Positions 26,560-33,166 of a DNA stretch of 34,972 bases are shown piece after piece. The first letter of the stretch is position 1. Each line of letters begins with the position of its first letter. Source of the DNA: Bacillota bacterium (GTDB taxonomy: Bacteria > Bacillota > Sulfobacillia > Sulfobacillales > Sulfobacillaceae). The stretch is taken from the NCBI GenBank assembly GCA_021797825.1, contig JAJZZA010000034.1, positions 1 to 34,972 on the forward strand, given 5' to 3'. Made by a program: the position numbers and the translations under genes. The notes under the pieces were generated by a model. That model made no database searches. It saw only the letters and a program-made list of their open reading frames with translations, and had not been told where the DNA came from.

Positions 26560-26953
26560 GGCGCCGGTTAAACCTCCCCGGGATGGATTTGCCGTCAGCT
26601 GGCAGGTTTGACGTTGCTGAGCCGTCTGGTATATCGTGCCGAGCGGACGTGGCTTCTGCGGTCGAACGGTCCCGTCTTTTCTAGCACGCATTCGGGCACC
26701 CGAACCGGGCGGAATTCCTTAACGCTGGCCTGGACCCGAAACCCTTCCCGCTCAGCGGCGGTCCCCATGCGCACCCAGTTGCGTTTTCGAGCCCGGTTTC
26801 TTGTCTTAAAACCATGATCACAGCCTGCCGCGGGCGCGGGTGGGTCCTCTTCGCGTTTCCCGCCCCTTCGTCATGCGGCCAGCGGGCGCGCCGTTCCGTA
26901 TCGTCTTGCCCGCGGACGGGTTCGCGCCGGACACTTCGACGTGACGTCCCCGC
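26560..26953. other. Intergenic region, no gene recognised
   Basis: About 390 bases between the A24-like gene and pyrE. Short open frames lack ribosome sites and recognisable products. A longer N-terminus of the A24-like protein could reach 26691. I see no T-rich terminator after pyrE. Confidence 0.35.
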
Positions 26954-27523
26954 TTAGGTCTTGGGTCTCGTCAAGGGCACGCCCTTCTGGCACAGCGGGC
27001 ATTGCTCCGCATCCCACATCGGAACCGGTTCCGCCAGTCGCATCACCGCGTAAAACGGCATCCCCCAGGCCAGGGGAGTGCCTCGATCGACAAATGCGCC
27101 AATGGCCGCCACGTGTCCTTGTTGTTCCTCAATGGCGCGAATCACCTTTCGAATCGATGAGCCGGTGGCCACCGCGTCCTCAATAACCATCACGGGTTCT
27201 CCGGGTGATAACGCGCCCGGGTAGAGCTGCATCGTGCCATCCGGCATTTTGTTGGCAAAAAGAGCCCGACCGCCCGCCACTTCCGCCATCGCGTAGGCAG
27301 GCAAAATTCCGCCCAGCGCGGCCCCGACGAAGGTTCCCACTCCTAAATGGCTGACTAATCCATAAAGCTGCCGACACCAGGCTTGCAAAATATGGGGACG
27401 TTCCGAAATTCGGGCCAACATAAAAAACCGGGAGCTGTGACGGCCGGTCGTCAGTCGAAAGTGCCCTTGCAAATCCGCCCCAATATCCTTTAATTGACGC
27501 TCCCAGACAGTCTGCGCGTCCAC
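26954..27523 (-). CDS. pyrE: Orotate phosphoribosyltransferase
   Basis: It joins orotate to PRPP, making OMP for UMP synthesis. The 189-residue protein has the PRPP loop VMVIEDAVATGSS and the N-terminal HFRLTTGRHSSRF segment. A C-terminal CPLCQKGVPL motif is typical of a PyrE subgroup. GTG 27523 has AAGGAGG 8 nt upstream; the in-frame ATG at 27586 would add 21 non-homologous residues. It lies 307 bp downstream of the M20 amidohydrolase with a palindrome just upstream, so it may be separately controlled. It would provide the salvage branch for imported orotate. Confidence 0.92.
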   Translation of the reverse strand: MDAQTVWERQLKDIGADLQGHFRLTTGRHSSRFFMLARISERPHILQAWCRQLYGLVSHLGVGTFVGAALGGILPAYAMAEVAGGRALFANKMPDGTMQLYPGALSPGEPVMVIEDAVATGSSIRKVIRAIEEQQGHVAAIGAFVDRGTPLAWGMPFYAVMRLAEPVPMWDAEQCPLCQKGVPLTRPKT

Positions 27524-27830
27524 CCTCGTCCTCCTTGTTACACTTTGCGATCTAGAGTAACACAATCCCGCCGGACCCAGCGCCATGCGCTCGTCCCTCG
27601 CGGCGGGACGCCTGCGGGGGCCCGGCAGAACCGCAGCCGGGTCTTGGAGCCGAGCGCGGGTTATGAGTCCAGGCGGGAATCCCTCGCGGCGCGGATGAAA
27701 GACCCTGGCGCAATGCGGATTAAACCTTGCATGTTCAACGTGTTGTCACGCCTTATCCCGGAGACGGCGACAGTGCCCCCAGGGTCTCCTCTCGCCGCCG
27801 ACCAGCTCTGGGCAATTCCCGGGCTGCTCT
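27524..27830. other. 307-bp gap upstream of pyrE
   Basis: No gene is recognisable. The pyrE-proximal end carries the inverted repeat at 27536-27562. I looked for a T-box or a PyrR-type attenuator on the minus strand and found no T-box motif and no clear terminator with a U-tract. Confidence 0.4.
27536..27562. promoter_or_regulatory. Operator-like inverted repeat upstream of pyrE
   Basis: TGTTACACT (27536-27544) and AGAGTAACA (27554-27562) pair at 8 of 9 positions around a 9-bp centre. The repeat ends only 2-3 bp from the pyrE ribosome site. On the minus strand a weak extended -10, TGTTACTCT, is part of it. It may be a repressor site or an RNA hairpin controlling pyrE. Confidence 0.4.
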
Positions 27831-29051
27831 TTAAATTTTTTCGCGCGCCACCCGTTCTGCAAGTTGGCAAAACACGTCCAACCCCACGGCGATGTCGGCG
27901 GACCGCGGCATTTCTCCGGGATGGTGGGAAACCCCCGAGGTGTTGCGCACAAAAAGCATGCCGGTGGGCACCACGCGCGACAACGGTAAACTATCGTGGC
28001 TCGGCCAACTGGGGAGAGTGATCGCCTGGAACCCGTTGCGGGTGACGATGTCGGCCATATGCTTGCGGATGCGGGCGTCAAGTTCCCCGGGTGGCTCTTC
28101 GCTTAGCGTGGTCCAAGTCCATCGCATCCGCCGTTTTTGCGCTGCCCCGTCGACAAACGCCTGCAAATCATCGCGGTACGTCTTTAACCCCGATAAAGAC
28201 TGGGCCCGCACATCGATGAGGAGTCGGGTCACGGCAGGCACGACATTGGCGACCCCCGGTGTTACCTCAAGATTGGCAACGGTGGACCGCAATCCCCGCG
28301 ATTCCCACTCCCACGACTGCTGTTCCACGCGCCGCACGACCTCGGCCGCCAGCGCCAAGGCGTCCCGCCGGTCGGCCATGGCGGTGCTGCCGCTGTGATT
28401 GGCCTCTCCCTGCAATTCCAGGCGCCACCGTTGCGGAGCCGCAATCCCGCTGACCACCGCAACCGGAACATCTGACACCACGAGTTCCCGTCCCTGCTCG
28501 ATATGGAGCTCCAAAGCCGCTACAATGCATTCTTGGCCGATCGAAAACACCGGACGGCTGCCATAACCAAAGGCATTCGCCGCCGCGGTCCGCAACGAGA
28601 TGCCGTCAGCATCTCGTGCCGACAACTGTTGCTCGGTTAACGCGCCCGTCGCGGCTCGGCTCCCGACCGTGCTAATCCCAAACCGACTGGATTCCTCGCA
28701 GGACCAATCGACTAGCAAGAGACCGGCCTGCTCTCCATGCCAGCGCCGAGCCACCACCATGCCCGCCAACACGCCCAAAACCCCGTCAAAATCGCCCGCA
28801 TGCGGCACCGTGTCGGTATGCGATCCCACCAGCACATAGGGAGGAGCGCCTACGCGTCCCACCACGTTGCCGATCCCGTCGAGGAGCACGTCAAATCCCA
28901 TTGTTTCCCAAGTGGCGGCCAATTCACGGCGCCATCCGACATCTTCCGGGTCGAAAGCCAGCCTCGTCGTCCCATTGGCGGGATCGTGCCCAAATTGACG
29001 ACCTTGCCGCCACCAGGCCCAAAACCACTCGATGTCCGTCATGGTGCGCAT
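27831..29051 (-). CDS. M20-family amidohydrolase, N-carbamoyl-L-amino-acid hydrolase / allantoate amidohydrolase type
   Basis: A 406-residue Zn-dependent hydrolase of the hydantoinase/carbamoylase family, which releases ammonia and CO2 from N-carbamoyl amino acids, ureidopropionate or allantoate. Metal ligands are visible: His78 in GSHTDTVPH, Asp89 in GDFDG, Glu120 in CEESSRFG, His183 in LHIEQG and the C-terminal His in SHHPGE. The ATG at 29051 follows GAAGGG by 7 nt; ATG 29042 is equally plausible. It lies 34 nt after pyrD. From the context I infer N-carbamoyl-aspartate (ureidosuccinate) as substrate; allantoate is the main alternative. Confidence 0.85.
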   Translation of the reverse strand: MRTMTDIEWFWAWWRQGRQFGHDPANGTTRLAFDPEDVGWRRELAATWETMGFDVLLDGIGNVVGRVGAPPYVLVGSHTDTVPHAGDFDGVLGVLAGMVVARRWHGEQAGLLLVDWSCEESSRFGISTVGSRAATGALTEQQLSARDADGISLRTAAANAFGYGSRPVFSIGQECIVAALELHIEQGRELVVSDVPVAVVSGIAAPQRWRLELQGEANHSGSTAMADRRDALALAAEVVRRVEQQSWEWESRGLRSTVANLEVTPGVANVVPAVTRLLIDVRAQSLSGLKTYRDDLQAFVDGAAQKRRMRWTWTTLSEEPPGELDARIRKHMADIVTRNGFQAITLPSWPSHDSLPLSRVVPTGMLFVRNTSGVSHHPGEMPRSADIAVGLDVFCQLAERVAREKI

Positions 29052-29085
29052 CCCTCTTCCCTTCTCGCCGCCGTTTTCCTTTTGA

Positions 29086-29997
29086 CTAGGACAGGTGGCC
29101 TGCCCCAATGATCTCCGCGATGCTGGCCACGCCCAGTTTTGCCAGATGCCCCGTTAACCCTTCAATCACGCGCACCATAGTCAACGGTTGCCGAAACGAA
29201 GCCGTCCCGATTTGAATCGCCGAAGCTCCCGCCAGCAGGAACATCAGGGCATCGTCGACGGTGGTGATCCCGCCGACCCCAATCACCGGAATATCCACCG
29301 CATGGCTCACATCCCACACGGCGGCCAGAGCCATGGGGCGAATGGCGGGGCCTGACAAGCCGCCGGTGCCGTTTCCCAGAATCACGCGGCGTTGCTGGCT
29401 ATCGATCGCCATGGCCCGAAACGTGTTGATCAGGGTCACGGCGTCGGCTCCCGACTCCAGGCAGGCCTGGGCCATTTCAACAATTGAGGTGACTTCAAGC
29501 GACAGCTTGGCCCATAGGGGCTTGTCGGTAACCGAGCGGGCGCTCTTGACACTTTCCCTCAACAATCCCACGTCCTGCGCCGGCATCCGGTGCTGATCCA
29601 AATTAGGGCACGACAAATTCAGTTCGATTCCCGCCACCAAGGAGACCGCCGACAGTTTTTCGGTCAACGTCAGGTACTCTTGGGGAGAATACCCAGCCAC
29701 GCTCACCATTACGGGTGCCGTCAGGCCCTCATAGCGGGGCAGCACCTCAGCGAGGAATCGCTCCAATCCCAGGCTGGGGATGCCAATCGAATTAATCAGT
29801 CCGCTAGGCGTCTCCGCCAACCGGGAGGGACGGTTGCCCAACTGGGGATAAAGGGTCAAGCTCTTGGGAACAATCGCGCCGAGATGGTTGACGTCGAACG
29901 GCGGCGGTGAATCCGGATGATATTCAAAAGTCCCGGATGCCGGCATGACCGGATTTCTCAGCGCCAGCGAACCCACCGTCACCTCCAGGCCGGTCAT
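29086..29997 (-). CDS. pyrD: Dihydroorotate dehydrogenase, catalytic subunit (class 1B type)
   Basis: A 303-residue FMN barrel that interconverts dihydroorotate and orotate, working with PyrK. It has NPVMPASGTF (15-24), Lys45 in VPKSL, Asn69 in LINSIG and base Cys130 in LNLSCPN, as in class 1B enzymes. INTFRAMAID and GGLSGPAIRP match well. The usual KLSPN motif reads KLSLE here, a change at a conserved site. The ATG shares one base with the pyrK stop (TGATG), with GGAGGTGG upstream. It has no C-terminal iron-sulphur domain, which argues against a PreA-type dihydropyrimidine dehydrogenase. Confidence 0.88.
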   Translation of the reverse strand: MTGLEVTVGSLALRNPVMPASGTFEYHPDSPPPFDVNHLGAIVPKSLTLYPQLGNRPSRLAETPSGLINSIGIPSLGLERFLAEVLPRYEGLTAPVMVSVAGYSPQEYLTLTEKLSAVSLVAGIELNLSCPNLDQHRMPAQDVGLLRESVKSARSVTDKPLWAKLSLEVTSIVEMAQACLESGADAVTLINTFRAMAIDSQQRRVILGNGTGGLSGPAIRPMALAAVWDVSHAVDIPVIGVGGITTVDDALMFLLAGASAIQIGTASFRQPLTMVRVIEGLTGHLAKLGVASIAEIIGAGHLS

Positions 29998-30749
29998 CAA
30001 ACCACCACCTCCGCCAGCGGCAATGCCGGGCCGTCTTGGCAGATCAGACGAAATTGCGGCCCAATCGCACAACCCTGGCACCATCCAATGCCGCAGGCCA
30101 TCTTCTCTTCGACGAACGCCCAAGCGGAAAACCCATAGCGGAGTTCCAAATCGCGCACGGCCCGCATCAGCCGATGCGCCCCGGAAACGACGACCACGGA
30201 CGGCCGCCACCCTTCGGCCAGGTGCCGGGCCAAGCGGTCCGTCACCAATTCTCCGGGAGCCTGGTCATCGGTATGCACAAACACCGCGCCTTGTTGCTGA
30301 AAACCGGCGAGCTCCAACAGTAATGGCGAGGAACGGGCGGAAAGATACGTTCGCACAGACTCGCCCTGGCTTCGCGCGCGTTCGGCAATCGGCAAGAGGG
30401 GCGTCATTCCCACGCCCCGGCCAATCAACGCCAGCGGTCCCGGCCGCACTGCAAACGGCGTCCCCAAGGGACCGATGACATCCAAATTGTCCCCCGCTTG
30501 CGCTCGCGCCATTTGCTGCGTCCCTTCGCCCACCACGCGGTAGTAAATATCCATATGCTGCTCATAAAATCGCACGGGCGCCATGGCACGCGGTAAGAAC
30601 GGCCCCCCGGATCCGGTTACCACCATAAAAAACTGACCGGCCTGAGCTTTGGGCACGGCGTCCGGTGCTTCCAGCGTCATTAGCCAAATGTCATGCGCCC
30701 AATGTCGATTGCGGATGACGCGGGCCGCCTCCACATTCCAGCCTCTCAT
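29997..30749 (-). CDS. pyrK: Dihydroorotate dehydrogenase electron-transfer subunit
   Basis: A 250-residue FAD and [2Fe-2S] protein linking PyrD to NAD(H). The cluster cysteines are Cys219, Cys224, Cys227 and Cys237 (MACGIGWCQGC then LICQDG). YYRVVGEGT and DVIGPLGTPF are typical. Two segments depart from the family: the flavin RPxS motif reads RAMAP (54-58), and the nucleotide-binding loop reads GRGVGMTPLL (110-119) rather than the GGGIG form. ATG 30749 has GGAGG 6-7 nt upstream, giving a better start than 30773. It follows iclR by 36 nt. Confidence 0.88.
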   Translation of the reverse strand: MRGWNVEAARVIRNRHWAHDIWLMTLEAPDAVPKAQAGQFFMVVTGSGGPFLPRAMAPVRFYEQHMDIYYRVVGEGTQQMARAQAGDNLDVIGPLGTPFAVRPGPLALIGRGVGMTPLLPIAERARSQGESVRTYLSARSSPLLLELAGFQQQGAVFVHTDDQAPGELVTDRLARHLAEGWRPSVVVVSGAHRLMRAVRDLELRYGFSAWAFVEEKMACGIGWCQGCAIGPQFRLICQDGPALPLAEVVV

Positions 30750-30785
30750 CGCGATCCTCCCCGTGGTGACCAAGACGATGACAAC

Positions 30786-31553
30786 CTAGCCGTCGATGGC
30801 TTGCGCCAGTTCGAGCGGGCCTTCGACCGACTGGGCAACGTCCCGCAAGGTATCCAAGATCTCCCGCTCTCGGTTGGCGATAATTTCGGTCGGCGCCACC
30901 ACCGCCAAACTCACCCAAGTTTTTTCCAGCGGACCGACCGGCACCGCCACTGCGCTGTTGCCCATTTCCAGTTCGTTGCGGCAAGCGGCCCAGCCCTGAC
31001 GGCGGATCTCCGCCAACTCGCCCAAGGCTTGATCGACGGTTAAGGTGTGGGGCGTCGGACTCCAAAACCCGGGCTCCAATTCTTCATTTTGCAAAAATCG
31101 CTGCGCTATCTCGGGGTCCAGCATGGACAAGAAAATCTTTGAGACCGCCGCCGCGCGCAACGGCACCGAGGTGCCAAGCTTGACGTAGACCGGATAAAAT
31201 GCCCGCGGGCTGGCGGTCGCGACCGTTATCACCTGTCCGCGCGTAAAAATAGCGCCATACGCAAACAACTGACAGCGCGCGGTAATCTGCGCCACCGCAT
31301 CATTGATTAATTCCACAAAATTGGATTGATTCAAGAACAGCGCCGCCCAAGTAAATACCTGCCAGCCGAGATAATAGCGGTTGGTCTTGGTGTCGTGAAT
31401 GATCAATTCGGCTTGCTCCAAATCATTGATGAGCCGGTACAGTGAGGCTTTGGGCAGTTCTATGGCGTAGCCGACTTGAGCTAGACTGACGCCTTGGCGT
31501 CCGTGGCGCGCGATAAAATCAAGCACTTTGACAAATCGGTCTAATCGTTCCAT
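30786..31553 (-). CDS. IclR family transcriptional regulator
   Basis: A 255-residue regulator with the N-terminal winged helix (VKVLDFIARHG, then LPKASLYRLINDLEQ) and a C-terminal effector domain (from about residue 80). IclR proteins typically control catabolic and uptake genes in response to a small molecule. ATG 31553 has AGAGGTG 8 nt upstream; the in-frame GTG at 31562 lies within that ribosome site. It is first in the minus arm (iclR-pyrK-pyrD-M20) and divergent from the transporter, so it probably controls both arms. Confidence 0.9.
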   Translation of the reverse strand: MERLDRFVKVLDFIARHGRQGVSLAQVGYAIELPKASLYRLINDLEQAELIIHDTKTNRYYLGWQVFTWAALFLNQSNFVELINDAVAQITARCQLFAYGAIFTRGQVITVATASPRAFYPVYVKLGTSVPLRAAAVSKIFLSMLDPEIAQRFLQNEELEPGFWSPTPHTLTVDQALGELAEIRRQGWAACRNELEMGNSAVAVPVGPLEKTWVSLAVVAPTEIIANREREILDTLRDVAQSVEGPLELAQAIDG

Positions 31554-31600
31554 GACTTGCACCTCTTTCTCATAATCCGTCTCAAAATTGATCTACGACT

Positions 31601-31609
31601 ATGATAGCA
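31601..31609 (-). promoter_or_regulatory. Extended -10 promoter for the iclR-pyrK-pyrD arm
   Basis: Minus-strand TGCTATCAT is an extended -10 (TGn plus TATCAT, 5/6 to consensus), about 48 bp upstream of the iclR ATG. No good -35 is seen at the normal distance. Confidence 0.4.
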
Positions 31610-31649
31610 TATTATCTTCGTCAGTTTTCACAAAGTTGTTCCCGTTTTG

Positions 31650-31679
31650 TTGACAGAATATTGTCCACCAATGTATGTT
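31650..31679 (+). promoter_or_regulatory. Promoter for the transporter-amidohydrolase arm with operator-like repeat
   Basis: A perfect TTGACA (31650-31655) is followed after 18 bp by TATGTT (31674-31679, 4/6). An inverted repeat GACA-N6-TGTC (31652-31665) overlaps the -35 and could be the IclR site. The leader to the transporter ATG would be about 165 nt. Confidence 0.5.
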
Positions 31680-31748
31680 TTAAGCGACCGGGATTGTCCT
31701 TTTCGGTGTTCCCTCAATGCCGCCAACGCCATGTGACCGAGAAAACAA

Positions 31749-31767
31749 GGGGGTCGTAAGACTCCCC
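31749..31767 (+). other. Hairpin with GTAA tetraloop in the transporter leader
   Basis: GGGGGTC-GTAA-GAC-T-CCCC forms a 7-bp stem with one bulged T and a GNRA-type loop. It lies mid-leader, about 80 nt before the transporter ATG, so it could tune mRNA stability or translation. No U-tract follows, so it is not an intrinsic terminator. Confidence 0.35.
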
Positions 31768-31849
31768 GTGACAATCAACCCGAATTTATCGACAGTAAAC
31801 CGCGAGAGAGAGAACGACACCAGATTGGCGCAAAAGGAGGACTTCCCCG

Positions 31850-33082
31850 ATGAATACCGACCCCGCCCTCACGGCGGAAGCGTCGCTTGCCCAACACGAC
31901 CGCATCCGCAATGTCTGGGCAGCTATCTTGGGCTATATGATGGATGGGTTAGACCAGCTAATTATTTCTTTTTCCCTGCCCGCAATCATGGCGACCTTCG
32001 CCCTGTCCACCGTCAAAGGCGGTGCAATTGCCACCGCCACCATGTTAGGAACTTGGGCCGGAGCCTATATATTTGGGTTTTTGGCCGATTATGTGGGACG
32101 CGTGCGCACCTTCACGTTCTCGATTTTGCTTTACGCTCTGGCCACCGGACTGTCGGCGCTGTCGCCGAGTTTTAGCTTTTTGGTTATCCTCCGATTTATC
32201 GTGGGAATAGGCATTGGCGGAGAATTTGGTATCGGCATGGCATTAGTCACGGAAACCTGGCCGAAAGAAAAACGGGCTCAAGCCGGTTCCTACGTCGCCG
32301 TCGGCTTCAATGTAGGCGTGCTATTGGCGTCTGTCGTCACCTTGTTGGTGCTCCCCCATTGGGGATGGCGCGGCGTGATGGTCATCGGCGTCCTGCCCGC
32401 GATCCTGGCGGCATGGTCGCGGTGGGGACTAAAAGAGCCGAAAATGTTCGAGACCGCGCGGCGTCGCCCCCGAACATTCCCTTTAATCGAGCTATTTAAC
32501 ACGCCGACACGGATGAAAGCGACGATCGGGTTGTGGTTTTTGACCGCAGTGCAAAACTTTGGGTATTACGGCATCATGATTTGGATGCCAACCGAATTGG
32601 AAAAAGTCCATCACTATTCTCTGGGCAACACGACCCTTTGGACCTTATGGACGACGACGGGCATGGTCGCGGGCATCCTCTTGTTTGGCTGGCTCTGCGA
32701 CACGATTGGCCGCAAGCCGTCCTACATCATCCTCTTTTTGGGCACCGCGCTCATCATTCCGATTTATTTCTCGCTGGCCAATCCCACGATTGTCCTAACC
32801 GGAGGAGCCTTGCTGGGCGCTTTCGTCAATGGCGGCATGGGAGGCTATGGCGCGTTGTTGGCCGAGCACTATCCCACCACCGCCCGAGCCACCGCCGAGA
32901 ATTTTATCTTCGGGACCGGCCGCGGTATTGGCGGAGGCTTTGGTCCGCTGCTGATTGGCATCTTAGCTCTGCACATGAGCCTGACCGCTGCGCTGGGACT
33001 GTTGTTTGTGGTCTATCCCGTGGCGGCCGTGGTCACTTGGTTAATGGTTCCGGAAATGAAGGGAAAAGAACTGCCCGCCTAA
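31850..33082 (+). CDS. MFS transporter, metabolite:H+ symporter type
   Basis: A 410-residue permease with 12 predicted membrane helices. The MFS loop signature GFLADYVGRVRTF follows helix 2, and RFIVGIGIGGEFGIGMALV is typical of the sugar-acid / aromatic-acid / sialate symporter group. The mid-loop copy reads GWLCDTIGRKPSY. AGGAGG lies 9 nt before the ATG. Carboxylate substrates are common in this group, so orotate or a hydantoin would fit the neighbouring genes, but the substrate cannot be read from sequence. It is the first gene of the plus arm. Confidence 0.88.
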   Translation: MNTDPALTAEASLAQHDRIRNVWAAILGYMMDGLDQLIISFSLPAIMATFALSTVKGGAIATATMLGTWAGAYIFGFLADYVGRVRTFTFSILLYALATGLSALSPSFSFLVILRFIVGIGIGGEFGIGMALVTETWPKEKRAQAGSYVAVGFNVGVLLASVVTLLVLPHWGWRGVMVIGVLPAILAAWSRWGLKEPKMFETARRRPRTFPLIELFNTPTRMKATIGLWFLTAVQNFGYYGIMIWMPTELEKVHHYSLGNTTLWTLWTTTGMVAGILLFGWLCDTIGRKPSYIILFLGTALIIPIYFSLANPTIVLTGGALLGAFVNGGMGGYGALLAEHYPTTARATAENFIFGTGRGIGGGFGPLLIGILALHMSLTAALGLLFVVYPVAAVVTWLMVPEMKGKELPA

Positions 33083-33120
33083 CGGGCGGGTCCCCGCGGC
33101 GGCACCAGGCCGCCCCGGGG
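33074..33120 (+). other. Tandem hairpins between transporter and amidohydrolase genes
   Basis: The first stem, CCCGCC-TAACG-GGCGGG (33074-33090), contains the transporter stop codon. The second has 12-bp arms with one mismatch (33092-33103 and 33109-33120) around the loop ACCAG. Only a weakly T-rich stretch follows. The pair may attenuate read-through or set the mRNA ratio of the two genes. Confidence 0.45.
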
Positions 33121-33166
33121 CCGCTTTGCTTTCCAGCCTCGACATCTGGTCAAAGGGGACAGTGCC

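Noticed and set aside
27524-27830. T-box, PyrR attenuator or purine/pyrimidine riboswitch before pyrE
   Set aside because: No T-box core, PyrR-binding loop or U-tract terminator was found; only an inverted repeat remains.
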